Below are positions 10,373 through 19,449 of a DNA stretch of 64,000 bases, one piece after another. The notes beneath the pieces are model-generated. The model had not been told where the DNA came from. It was given only the letters and a program-made list of their open reading frames with translations, and did not search any database. Position 1 is the stretch's first letter. Every line of letters starts with the position of its first letter. This stretch comes from Lachancea kluyveri NRRL Y-12651 (lineage: Eukaryota; Ascomycota; Saccharomycetes; Saccharomycetales; Saccharomycetaceae): contig CM000694.1 in the NCBI GenBank assembly GCA_000149225.2, positions 124,001-188,000 on the forward strand, read 5' to 3'. A program made the translations under genes and the position numbers.

Positions 10373-10503
10373 TTTTTGATGTTTACTTGCATGTATTCTT
10401 CGCCATGTTCGGCTAAGCTGGTCATATGTGGCACAAAATTTCAGTTTGCCGAAAGATAAATGTCTTACCGATATGCTAAGCACAATATCTAGCCACCAAG
10501 GAA

Positions 10504-11895
10504 ATGTCCTTGAAGTCCGCTTTACAAAAGATCCGGAAGATTCCAATAATTCAAGACCAATTCAATGTCTTTACGCATATTAGTAAAACGGTTGAAAACC
10601 AGCTTGTAAAAGATACAGAAGCAATAAAGCCATTGAGCAACTTGCTATGTGGGATCAAAGATAATATTGTCACCAAGAACATGCCCACTACTTGTGCATC
10701 AAAAATTTTGCTAAACTACAATTCACCCTTCAACGCTACAGTTGTTGATTTGCTGGAGAAATCAGGTGCAATAAATGTGGGTAAAACAAATTTGGATGAA
10801 TTCGGGATGGGCTCTGGTGGTATCCATTCGCACTTTGGCCCTACTATAAATCCACTGTTTGGGAATAAACGAGTCGTCGCAGGTGGCTCTTCTTCGGGGT
10901 CGGCAGCAGCAGTTTCTGCGGGAGTAGTCGACTTTGCAATAGGTACAGATACTGGAGGTTCCGTTAGATTACCTGCTGCATATACTTCCGTGTTGGGTTT
11001 TAAGCCCTCCTATGGTAGAATATCAAGGTTTGGCGTGGTTGCATATGCACAAAGCCTAGACACTGTTGGGATTTTATCACGAAATATTGAAGTATTGAGA
11101 AAGGTCTACAACGTGTTAAACAAATATGATTGTAAGGATCCAACATCTCTAACAGAAGAACTAAGAGTTGAGGCAACAAATGTTTATAAAAAAAAGGAAA
11201 AACTAAGAATTGGTATTCCGAAAGAATTTACTCAAGATAATATCCCAGAAGTCATTAAACAGGGACTGCTTAGGGTCGTTGATAAACTTATGTCTCAAGG
11301 TCACGATCTGTATCCGGTGACACTTCCAGCTGTGAAGAACTCCTTACCAATTTATTACACGTTAGCACCAGCCGAGGCTGTTTCTAATTTATCTCGTTAT
11401 GATGGTATTCGGTATGGTACTAGAGATGAAAAATACGATATTGCTAATGGTACATTATTCGTCCCAACGAGAAGCAACTTTGGCCAGGAAGTTCAAAACA
11501 GAATAGTCTTGGGAAACTATAACTTGTGTTCTGAGTCCTTTAAAAATAATTATATTAGGGCGCAGAAGTTGAGGGTTGAATTGATTGATCAATTTGACAG
11601 CATATTTTCGTTTCCAAATGTTCTAACTTCATCGGTTAGAAAAGAAACAGGTGTTGACGTTTTGTTAACACTATCGTCTATGAACTTACCTTCCACTATA
11701 GAAAATTTTTCAAACAAAGAAAATAGCAATCCAGTTAATTCATACATCAACGATATATTCACCACCCCTATGTCTCTAGCAGGTCTTCCAACGATTTCTC
11801 TTCCAATTTGTGGATACGATGGCGTTGGAATTCAATTGATTGGACAATATGCTGACGATTCAACTGTTTTGGATATTGCTGAGAAACTTTTGTAA
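10504..11895 (+). CDS. HER2: Her2/GatA, mitochondrial glutamyl-tRNA(Gln) amidotransferase subunit A
   Basis: This is the catalytic amidase subunit of the mitochondrial GatFAB complex, which converts Glu-tRNA(Gln) to Gln-tRNA(Gln). It has 463 residues. The amidase signature family is clear: a Ser-cisSer-Lys triad can be placed at Lys52 (CGIKDNI), Ser129 (AGGSSSGSAA) and Ser153 (DTGGSVRLPA). KTNLDEFGMG, typical of GatA, lies at residues 94-103. The N-terminus is short and basic (KSALQKIRKI), which may serve mitochondrial import. The gene is divergent from JNM1 and convergent with YTA7. In S. cerevisiae it is YMR293C, next to JNM1. Confidence 0.93.
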   Translation: MSLKSALQKIRKIPIIQDQFNVFTHISKTVENQLVKDTEAIKPLSNLLCGIKDNIVTKNMPTTCASKILLNYNSPFNATVVDLLEKSGAINVGKTNLDEFGMGSGGIHSHFGPTINPLFGNKRVVAGGSSSGSAAAVSAGVVDFAIGTDTGGSVRLPAAYTSVLGFKPSYGRISRFGVVAYAQSLDTVGILSRNIEVLRKVYNVLNKYDCKDPTSLTEELRVEATNVYKKKEKLRIGIPKEFTQDNIPEVIKQGLLRVVDKLMSQGHDLYPVTLPAVKNSLPIYYTLAPAEAVSNLSRYDGIRYGTRDEKYDIANGTLFVPTRSNFGQEVQNRIVLGNYNLCSESFKNNYIRAQKLRVELIDQFDSIFSFPNVLTSSVRKETGVDVLLTLSSMNLPSTIENFSNKENSNPVNSYINDIFTTPMSLAGLPTISLPICGYDGVGIQLIGQYADDSTVLDIAEKLL

Positions 11896-12031
11896 ATAAC
11901 TACTTTTTGTAAATATGTGGCCTGTAACATACCAAATACTAGTACATGATAGCTGGCACTCTATCAATACGTACTCACAAGAAAGAAAAAAAGAAAGAAA
12001 GGTAGTCATTATCGTTAGGTTATTAGTTTAT

Positions 12032-15000
12032 TTACAACGCCAAATATTGCGTAATCTTTTTTAAAGTAAATGTTTTATCCCAGGAAAAACGATCTTTCCA
12101 TGCGATTTCCAAAACAGAGGAATACAATTGTTCCAGTTGTTCCACGGTGTAGTCTTTTGTGTGTGCCTCTAATTGAGAGATAATTTTGTCTATTCGTTCA
12201 TTGTCTACAATAAACTCTGGTTCTTGCTCTAGTTCTTGCTCTGGTTCTTGCTCTGGTTCTTGCTCCTGCTCCTGCTCCTGCTCCTGCTCTGATACTTGTC
12301 TTAATTCTTCCTCCGATTTTTGCTTCAACCCCTTTGCTTGCTCTCGATCAGCACCGCCTTTAGATTCTGTTTGACCTTCCCTGAAAATATGATGATTAAG
12401 GCTTTGAGTTTTAGGGTATTCCGGTAGTGCTGCATTCTTAAATCTGCTATCTTGATCTTCTGATTCTTGCTGCACAACCATTCCAACTTCGGTCATCGTG
12501 GTGAACGCTTGATTTTTAGCTGTGCCATTTGGCAGTTCGGAAGGAGTAATATTTGTTATTGGGGTCAAGTCAGAGGTATCTCCAACATCCAGTTGAGACT
12601 GAGACTGTAGTTGTTGACCTGCACCAATACCAAGCTCTTTCTCGCTAGCTAGCTGTATTGCTACTTCTTGACTTTCTAACTCTTGTTTTTCTTCCTGTAA
12701 TCGTTTGTTTTGTAGCTCTTGCTCCTTTAAGATCCTTTCTTTTTCGTCTTTCAAAAATAGTTCTTGTCTCAAAATGTCTCTTTGGCGCGTAATTTTACAT
12801 TCTTGGATAAATTCGGGGCTAGAGATTTCTTCAATCCCCATTTGGGCATTAGCAAACATTTCTGAAGCTTTGATTACTCGTTCTCTGTCACCCATAGTAG
12901 CAGCATCCCGATATATCAACTCAATGTCTTTTAAAAATTGTTTAGGCTCAGAATAGAACCCATTCCATAGTCGTTCTTCAACAATATCTAAGTCCATGTT
13001 GAAAAACTTTTTCCCCGTAGCAACCTCTAAAATCATGCTATCGTCCTTGATATATGTCGGCTGCCAATCCGGGTTTTCTTGTTGGTAGCCTTCAGGTTCA
13101 AAAAGATGTACCAAAAAAGCGTCGTCGACAGGAGGTTTTCTAAATCTTTTGTAACGATTTTTGAAGAGATCCATCAAACCTGATAGTTTGATTTTCAGAG
13201 TGTTTTTCAGTTTCATGTCTTGATGTTGGTGTGACTTCAATTGTTTTCTAAGCTTTTCATCTTCCGATAGAGGTCTTCCTTCTTCATCTACGTCGTCGTC
13301 GCAATTTGGTATTTCGCTTACTGGTAGTTTTGGTAGAGGCTTTTTTCTCCTTTTGTTCTCTTGGAATTTACTGGGCTTCATCCTCAAAAAATCACCAATG
13401 GTTTGGAAATATCTGTATCTTTGATTTGACGAAGGTTCTCTAATTTCAATAATATTTTTGGAGAACCCAAGCCGAACAATATCGCCGTGAATAGAATCCG
13501 TATCTTGTAATCCATCTGCGATTCCAACTAATAAAACCTTTTCATTGGTTTGAAGGGATCTGAACAAGCTAGTCAAGGTCAGCATAGTTGTTTCCGGTAC
13601 CACCCTTGCCCAAATTTCGATGTTAGGGATAAAAACTACAGAAGGTTGGCGCCTGCGTGCCTCGACGAAAGTTTGAACGACAGTAGATTCCATAGTTCTA
13701 GTACTTTCAGACACCAAGCTACCCAGATCAAGCATTTGGATGTTGTAATCTTCCAAATAATGCAAAATCGCTGAACCAATATATTGCTGTCCGTTGCCGC
13801 ATGGACCAGAAACTAATAATCTAGGATTACAAACTCGCGACTTCTCAATTCGGTTTAAAAACTCTTGCTTTGTAAAGCCCGAACTATCATTTCCTTCATC
13901 ATTGTCCTCATCATCTTCATACTCAAGGTAATGTTTAATCAGGGATACTCCACTCGTTAGTCTTCTTGAATCCTGAGGTAACAAATTATCCAATTTCTCA
14001 GTAACCTCTTTAAACTGTTCATCCAATAAGGCTTCAACATTTTGTGGTAGGGGCTGTGCAATGTTTCCTGTTGATCTGGCTGATGACGGAATTATTTTGT
14101 CTAGAGCTATCATGAAATCTCGGGCCTTGACCTTAACATCTTTTGGATCAATGGACAGCTTCAAATTGCTTTGGTAAATTTGAGGGAATTTGCGTTGAAT
14201 ACTAATTAATGCAGCCTCCGTGCAAAGCGCACGTAAGTCGGCACCTCCGTAACCTTTTGTCAAAGAAGCCAGCTTTTCGACAAAAACTTGAGATAGTGGT
14301 GGTTTCCACTCTTTCGTATGAATTTGTAAAATTTTGCTACGAGCTTTTAAATCTGGCAACGGGAAGTAAAACTCTCTGTCAAATCTACCCGGTCTCCTCA
14401 ATGCAGGGTCAACGGCATCTGGTCTGTTGGTGGCACCAATCACAATGACTTGTCCCCTGTTATCCATACCATCCATTAGTGCTAACATTGTAGAAACAAT
14501 ACTCGCATGAATTTGCTCCTGTTTAGAGCTTCTAACTGGTGCCAGTCCATCAATTTCATCAAAAAAGATGATTGATGGTTGGTGCTTTTTAGCCTCTTCG
14601 AATAACAAGCGTAACTGTCTCTCGGCCTCACCTACCCATTTCGACAATATATCTGCACCTTTACGCATGAAAAAAGTGATTTTCCGTTGTTCGGTAGAAC
14701 AGCTAGCTGCCAAAGCTCTAGCCATCAGAGTCTTACCAGTACCTGGAGGGCCATGAAATAACACACCACGAGGAGGAGTAATGTTAAAGTTTTGGTACAG
14801 CTCAGGATATAGCAGAGGCAAAGCAACCATTTCCTTTAGTTGGTCTATATAATTATCCAAACCACCAACATTTTCAAAACTTATATTCATATCAACACCC
14901 AAGGGATCCAAATCTGCAATTTCAGGCTTCTTCTTTTTCTTTTTTAAATTTTCATTGTGCTTAGGTGTCGGCTTGGCCCCTAAAGGTAGAATTTCATCCT

Positions 15001-16045
15001 CAGAAGAATCAGAATCCATAATCAGCTTGTTATTGTTGTTTTCTGCACTTGTATAAAAGTTCGTGTTTGTGCCAAAAATTGTTGTTACATCATTGCCACC
15101 AAAGGGTCCACCGGTTGGAAATAAACGTCTGATAGGACCAAAGCTTTGGCCATTGTGCAAGTTACGCCTTCTGCCGGGAGATTGAAATGATGAAGTGGTC
15201 GGTTGGGGACCCTTGGGGAATAAATCATCCATCGTGGTCTCAGAAAGCGGCGGCGGTATAGCATAATTAACCGGCTTCGTTCTCTCCCTTAATGATCGTT
15301 TCTCTCGTATTGGGCTATCTTCTCGTAATTCTTTTAATTCCTGTTCTAACGTCAATGGACCCTCTGGTCTATCTTCGCTGTCTTCGAAAAAGGCAGATCT
15401 CGTTCTACGTGTTGTAGCTCTCAACTTCCTTGGAGGTGATAGACTATCACGTTTGCTAGGCCTGCCTCTACGAGATTTTCTTGAAGAGCTTCTAGTTCTT
15501 GTGCGTCTTGCTCCGTACTCTTCGTCCTGGTTGGCAGAGGCGTCGTCTTCGTTATCATCATCTTGCTCAATAAAATTTCGATCTGCTTCTCTGCGTCGAC
15601 GTTTCACCGAATCTTCTGAAAAGTATTCATCATCGGCATCTTCGTCAACTTCGTTGTCGTCTTCGATGTCTTCCTCGTGGAAACTCTCGTCTTCGTCATC
15701 TGATGCATGTCGTGCTTTTCTCCTTGGAGACTGTCTAGGAGTCTCTGAAATTGGTTGTGTTTCTTCGTAAAGCCCTTTGCGCACGTCTTCAGGTGACTTT
15801 CTGTGTGATTCATGCTCATGGGTAGTTCGTCTTCTAGGCCTTCTAACGATTTGCTCATCGTCGTCATCTTCGTCTTCGTCCATAAAATCGTAACTATGTT
15901 CTATTTCTGCATAGTTGACCTTCCTAAGACTGCGGGAAGTCGTATGAATGATACCATTCTCATCCTTAATTTCTTTTGTTGTGTCCGAGTCATCATCATC
16001 ATCAGCACTACTTGTGTTACGACGCGTTCTTAAATGGCGGGTCAT
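12032..16045 (-). CDS. YTA7: Yta7, AAA ATPase with bromodomain, chromatin regulator
   Basis: This chromatin-bound ATPase of the ATAD2 family regulates histone gene transcription and nucleosome density. It has 1337 residues. In order it shows a very acidic and basic low-complexity N-terminus (about 1-370, with D/E runs and SR/RR patches), AAA domain 1 with Walker A GPPGTGKT near 431 and Walker B IIFFDEIDG near 494, and a degenerate second AAA domain where GPCGNGQQ near 746 lacks the Walker A lysine. A divergent bromodomain follows at about 950-1075. A coiled-coil, glutamine/glutamate-rich tail contains an EQ repeat encoded near 12220-12290. The inactive second AAA domain is typical of the family. 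The gene converges on HER2. Confidence 0.94.
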   Translation of the reverse strand: MTRHLRTRRNTSSADDDDDSDTTKEIKDENGIIHTTSRSLRKVNYAEIEHSYDFMDEDEDDDDEQIVRRPRRRTTHEHESHRKSPEDVRKGLYEETQPISETPRQSPRRKARHASDDEDESFHEEDIEDDNEVDEDADDEYFSEDSVKRRRREADRNFIEQDDDNEDDASANQDEEYGARRTRTRSSSRKSRRGRPSKRDSLSPPRKLRATTRRTRSAFFEDSEDRPEGPLTLEQELKELREDSPIREKRSLRERTKPVNYAIPPPLSETTMDDLFPKGPQPTTSSFQSPGRRRNLHNGQSFGPIRRLFPTGGPFGGNDVTTIFGTNTNFYTSAENNNNKLIMDSDSSEDEILPLGAKPTPKHNENLKKKKKKPEIADLDPLGVDMNISFENVGGLDNYIDQLKEMVALPLLYPELYQNFNITPPRGVLFHGPPGTGKTLMARALAASCSTEQRKITFFMRKGADILSKWVGEAERQLRLLFEEAKKHQPSIIFFDEIDGLAPVRSSKQEQIHASIVSTMLALMDGMDNRGQVIVIGATNRPDAVDPALRRPGRFDREFYFPLPDLKARSKILQIHTKEWKPPLSQVFVEKLASLTKGYGGADLRALCTEAALISIQRKFPQIYQSNLKLSIDPKDVKVKARDFMIALDKIIPSSARSTGNIAQPLPQNVEALLDEQFKEVTEKLDNLLPQDSRRLTSGVSLIKHYLEYEDDEDNDEGNDSSGFTKQEFLNRIEKSRVCNPRLLVSGPCGNGQQYIGSAILHYLEDYNIQMLDLGSLVSESTRTMESTVVQTFVEARRRQPSVVFIPNIEIWARVVPETTMLTLTSLFRSLQTNEKVLLVGIADGLQDTDSIHGDIVRLGFSKNIIEIREPSSNQRYRYFQTIGDFLRMKPSKFQENKRRKKPLPKLPVSEIPNCDDDVDEEGRPLSEDEKLRKQLKSHQHQDMKLKNTLKIKLSGLMDLFKNRYKRFRKPPVDDAFLVHLFEPEGYQQENPDWQPTYIKDDSMILEVATGKKFFNMDLDIVEERLWNGFYSEPKQFLKDIELIYRDAATMGDRERVIKASEMFANAQMGIEEISSPEFIQECKITRQRDILRQELFLKDEKERILKEQELQNKRLQEEKQELESQEVAIQLASEKELGIGAGQQLQSQSQLDVGDTSDLTPITNITPSELPNGTAKNQAFTTMTEVGMVVQQESEDQDSRFKNAALPEYPKTQSLNHHIFREGQTESKGGADREQAKGLKQKSEEELRQVSEQEQEQEQEQEPEQEPEQELEQEPEFIVDNERIDKIISQLEAHTKDYTVEQLEQLYSSVLEIAWKDRFSWDKTFTLKKITQYLAL
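12220..12296 (-). repeat. Glu-Gln dipeptide repeat within YTA7
   Basis: A hexanucleotide-like repeat on the coding (minus) strand, of CAGGAG and CCAGAG type, encodes a run of alternating Glu and Gln or Pro. It lies in the low-complexity tail and is probably length-variable. Confidence 0.75.
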
Positions 16046-16418
16046 ATTCTTTATATGACCTTTTAGTTCTCAAAATTGATAGGGGAAACTAAGCAAAAAA
16101 AAAAAAATACAAGCTTTCAATAGTTCAATTGAAAATATTTTTTATTGAAAAAGGCTTCTGGAAACTGTTTGGCTCAATGTTTTTGCCCTGATATCCAACT
16201 ATGATGTACCTATCCAAACGCCAAAGTTAGAGAATGGGTGGCAACTTTTAACCCTTTTGGAGATCTTGGTCACAAAAACTGTTACCCGGCAAAATATTTG
16301 TATACAGCTGATAGCTTCTATGGAAAGAAGTGATAGTGTCATTAAAAAATACGCTGTATCTACATACTTTCAGTACATTTTTGTCTAGATATGTGTGTAT
16401 AGTACATTGATTAGACAT
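16046..16418. other. Intergenic region between YTA7 and GOT1
   Basis: This 373-base stretch holds the YTA7 promoter and the GOT1 3' end. A run of A lies near 16095-16107. I see no gene in it. Confidence 0.5.
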
Positions 16419-16894
16419 TTAAACCGGTAAGACTCTAACACCAGCTAGTCTGTCAATGTAGGGCGCCACTGAAGGGTGGGATAGGACAGGACCAATCACC
16501 GGTAAAGATCTCAAAAACTGAACTATGATGGCGAAAAAATCACCAAACAAACCGATAATACCTAAACTTTCAATTATGAAACCTGCAAAAGTCCATTTCA
16601 GTAAAATCATAATGATGCCCACGCAGAAAAAAAGTGAACCACGCCTCTTGGTAGGCCTGGTGAAAAAGTTGTAGGTCTTGTGTAGGCCAATAATTAACAG
16701 TAGTCCAATCAAAAACAGAATATTCCCCAATGCCAGCAAAGCACGGTCAAAGAGTGTTAAGACCCCAAATAAGAAAAAAAGGAAGCCACCAAACGTGAAC
16801 GCAACACCAAATTCTGGATAGCAAGTTAGTAGACTATGAATTTGAAAAAGAGTGGAATCTATAACATACTTTGGGACTCAGATAGCCACACCAT
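16419..16894 (-). CDS. GOT1: Got1, ER-Golgi vesicle membrane protein (spliced)
   Basis: This is a small tetra-spanning membrane protein of ER-to-Golgi transport vesicles. It is made from two exons: 16870-16894 (25 bases, start ATG at 16894) and 16419-16813. The junction gives [18 protein letters not shown], which aligns with S. cerevisiae [17 protein letters not shown]; the intron sits between the same residues there. The product is 139 residues (S. cerevisiae 138). Four hydrophobic segments are visible, and the end AGVRVLPV is identical to the family. KRRGSLFF and [13 protein letters not shown] are the conserved loops. Reading only the long exon would miss the first 33 residues. Confidence 0.95.
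16814..16869 (-). other. Spliceosomal intron of GOT1 (56 bases)
   Basis: On the minus strand the intron begins GTATGT at 16869-16864, has the canonical branch site TACTAAC at 16831-16825, and ends CAG at 16814. All three signals are perfect yeast consensus. At 56 bases it is near the lower limit for yeast introns; I recall 82 bases for S. cerevisiae GOT1. Only about 10 bases separate the branch site from the acceptor. Confidence 0.95.
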
Positions 16895-17327
16895 TTATTC
16901 GATATGTTTCGATGTCCTTTGTTGCTGGTTGACAATCGTTGTTTTTAAAGAGGCATCTTAAAGTTCGAGAGCCGCATCCCGCGTTCGGCTACACGTACCA
17001 CATGATACTTCGTAAAGGTAGTCTGGACAGCAAAAGCAACAGCCTCTTCTATGACAACCAGTCAGGTACTTCTTAAGTAGGTATCCAAATTACTCATAAG
17101 TAGATGGCTTGAATTTTGTGTTTATCAGCTTACTGTGTAGGTATCTACTAGGGAGACGTTTGCAGGATTCTAAACATGTTCGATACTATCAGTCATGGTA
17201 TACGTAAGGATATACGTACCAAGCCTAGTTCGCTTTGAGAGAGATCTCTCTAGTTTTAATTCGCTACAATTCAGTGGTTTTCCAGGTTTCAAGAAATCGG
17301 CTTGAAAAGTTGTATCCTATTCCGTTA
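16895..17327. other. Divergent promoter region of GOT1 and HUA1
   Basis: This 433-base stretch separates the two divergent starts. It has short direct repeats of TAGGTATC type (near 17080 and 17136) and TACGTACC/TACGTAAG near 17200. No gene is seen. Confidence 0.5.
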
Positions 17328-17885
17328 ATGTCTAATAATCAGGATTTGCCACCCTCATATGAGGATGTTTTGAAAGAAGACTACCAGCAAGCACCTAAGC
17401 CTCCACAGCGTCCTCCACAACAACAGTACGAAAGACCTCCAGCACCACCCCAAAGACCACCTTCAATGCCTCCACGACCATATGTTGGAATATCTGGTGG
17501 TTCTTCGGGTAAGCCAACTAGACCAAAGCTCCCTTGGACTTATCCAAAGGGCTATTACTGTACTAAGTGTGGGAATACAGGTTACAAGATCAAGAACGGT
17601 CACTCCTGCAAAAAGTGCTGGAGGAAGTTTGCTCCCCTGAACTCGCCTAACAATGGTGTTCAGATAGTTTATGGAAACATTCATTCGGGCTACAATTCAG
17701 CAGGTTACCCTGTCTATATGCCACCTCAACAGTTCCAGCAGCCCGGAATGCCATTGATTCTTAAGCCAGGGGACCCAAGGATAGGAGGAGTTTTGTGTGG
17801 CGAATGTAGAGGCACTGGTAGAATAAGGTTCATTTTAGATGAGAAGATGTGTCCACTTTGCAGTGGTGTAGGCCGTATAATGTGA
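17328..17885 (+). CDS. HUA1: Hua1, cytoplasmic zinc-binding protein linked to endocytosis and actin patches
   Basis: This cytoplasmic protein is implicated in actin patch assembly and cargo sorting with Rsp5 partners. The frame is open upstream to 17235, but the ATG at 17328 gives the family N-terminus and 185 residues (S. cerevisiae 198). Near the start is LPPSYEDV, a PPxY motif suited to WW domains such as those of Rsp5. Residues 25-60 are rich in proline and glutamine. Two DnaJ-like zinc clusters follow: CTKCGNTG with CKKCW, and CGECRGTG with CPLCSGVG. LPWTYPKGYYC and PGDPR.GGVLCGECRG are strongly conserved. Adjacent to FOL2 on the same strand, as in S. cerevisiae (YGR268C, YGR267C). Confidence 0.92.
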   Translation: MSNNQDLPPSYEDVLKEDYQQAPKPPQRPPQQQYERPPAPPQRPPSMPPRPYVGISGGSSGKPTRPKLPWTYPKGYYCTKCGNTGYKIKNGHSCKKCWRKFAPLNSPNNGVQIVYGNIHSGYNSAGYPVYMPPQQFQQPGMPLILKPGDPRIGGVLCGECRGTGRIRFILDEKMCPLCSGVGRIM

Positions 17886-18398
17886 GACTGTAAGGCTTGC
17901 TCCATTCTTTGGGTAGTGTGTCAAGGCTGCTGATTTTACCCACCACAGAAGGGTATCAGCAGCAACCACTTTTAATAAAACACTTGAAAATGTTTGTTTC
18001 TATACGTTCCAAACGGGTTTGTTTGGATCCCCAGTTTTTTAACATAGTGGGCAAAATCAAAAAATAAAAAATAAAACAAAAATAAAACAAAATAAAACAA
18101 ATATAAAGAATAAAAGATATGGGAGAGGAGGAATTCGAAAGACCTAGGCTGCTCCTAAAATTATCAGGATTGGCAAGCAACAAAAAATAGTAGTTTACAT
18201 TTTGTTATCCATCAATTTGAAAGAAGGCTGCCATCGTGGTCGGCATCGGTTCTTTATTGAACGTCGTTTTTGATGATATGATAACTTTAACGCTGAAAAA
18301 TTTTTTCCTTTTACCAAGTTGAGGACGACTCATCTCACCAAGAGTTAATCCCTCGTGAGTGCTACCTGCAGAACTTTGTTCAATTAATTAAGTGAAAA
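17886..18398. other. Intergenic region between HUA1 and FOL2
   Basis: This 513-base stretch holds the HUA1 3' end and the FOL2 promoter. An A-rich tract at about 18056-18118 repeats AATAAAAC-like units. TGAAAAATTTTTTCC at about 18293-18307 resembles RRPE, and CTCATCTC near 18330 is a partial reverse PAC. No gene is seen. Confidence 0.5.
18056..18118 (+). repeat. A-rich AATAAAAC-like repeat tract
   Basis: This is a low-complexity tract with about five imperfect units of AAAATAAAAC type, downstream of HUA1. It may supply efficiency or positioning signals for polyadenylation. The repeat is seen; the role is a guess. Confidence 0.6.
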
Positions 18399-19130
18399 AT
18401 GGAAAAGAGACTCATTTCCTCTATTGAAAGGCAGGAAACGCCTTTAAATATAAGGCCTGCCTCTCCATACACCTTGAACCCACCAGTTGAGGCCGACGGT
18501 CTTTCCTGGCCCAGCATCGGTGCGAGAGTTAGATCCGAAGAAACTGAAGAACAGGAACAGCAACGTGTCAACCGCATTGCTGATGCTATGAAAGTCATTC
18601 TATCAGAACTTGGTGAAGACATCAGCAGAGAGGGTTTGTTGGATACTCCACAACGTTATGCTAAGGCCATGCTATACTTCACTAAGGGCTATCAAGATAA
18701 CATCATAAACGACGTTATCAAGAACGCCGTTTTTGAAGAAGACCATGATGAAATGGTCATTGTCCGTGACATCGAAATATATTCGCTTTGTGAACACCAT
18801 TTGGTTCCCTTTTTTGGCAAAGTTCATATTGGATACATTCCAAACAAGAAGGTCCTCGGCCTAAGCAAATTGGCTCGTTTAGCTGAAATGTACGCTCGTA
18901 GGCTTCAAGTCCAAGAACGTCTAACTAAACAGATCGCAATGGCTTTGAGCGAAATCTTGAAACCAAGAGGTGTTGCAGTGGTTATCGAAGCTTCTCATAT
19001 GTGCATGGTATCTAGAGGTATTCAAAAAACAGGGTCATCTACTGTTACATCTTGCATGTTAGGCTATTTCAGAGAATCTCACAAAACCAGAGAAGAATTT
19101 TTAAACTTATTGAGTAAGAGAAGCATATGA
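18399..19130 (+). CDS. FOL2: GTP cyclohydrolase I
   Basis: This enzyme converts GTP to 7,8-dihydroneopterin triphosphate, the first step of folate synthesis. It has 243 residues, matching S. cerevisiae. The catalytic domain spans about residues 55-240. Zinc ligands are visible as Cys131 and His134 in [10 protein letters not shown], and Cys202 in [42 protein letters not shown] and the C-terminal [11 protein letters not shown] are family hallmarks. The first 50 residues are a variable fungal extension. ABZ2, another folate-pathway gene, lies elsewhere in this window at 32706-33878. It converges on TDA1. Confidence 0.97.
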   Translation: MEKRLISSIERQETPLNIRPASPYTLNPPVEADGLSWPSIGARVRSEETEEQEQQRVNRIADAMKVILSELGEDISREGLLDTPQRYAKAMLYFTKGYQDNIINDVIKNAVFEEDHDEMVIVRDIEIYSLCEHHLVPFFGKVHIGYIPNKKVLGLSKLARLAEMYARRLQVQERLTKQIAMALSEILKPRGVAVVIEASHMCMVSRGIQKTGSSTVTSCMLGYFRESHKTREEFLNLLSKRSI

Positions 19131-19449
19131 TAGACCTGCATAGGACAAGATACTGGATTATCTTTGTTGTTCAACCACTGAATTCTCGAACCTGTTTTTC
19201 TTTTTTCCGTTTTTTTTCTTTTTCTTTATTTTTATACGACTATCTTGTTTTTTAATGATCATGCCTTCAACTTCATGAAACACGCGCGTATTTAACAGTC
19301 GCCCCTTTGTCGACTCCTCGCCTCCTTTTCTTCACCCTTCCCTCTTCTGTATTTAATAGTAATAATCCTATTATTTCCGTTGACCTATGTATCCGTATTT
19401 ATTCTTTTCTTTAACTGTTCCCTCATCTCTTTAAATCATCATGAGAAGC
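19131..19449. other. Convergent 3' region of FOL2 and TDA1
   Basis: This 319-base stretch holds T-rich tracts (about 19197-19235) suited to 3' end formation. No gene is seen. Confidence 0.5.

Noticed and set aside
9275-10546. 423-codon form of JNM1
   Set aside because: The extra 58 residues overlap HER2 and have no similarity to the family; the ATG at 10372 fits.
12186-12374. Ser/Cys-repeat ORF on the plus strand
   Set aside because: It is the antisense of the Glu-Gln repeat of YTA7.
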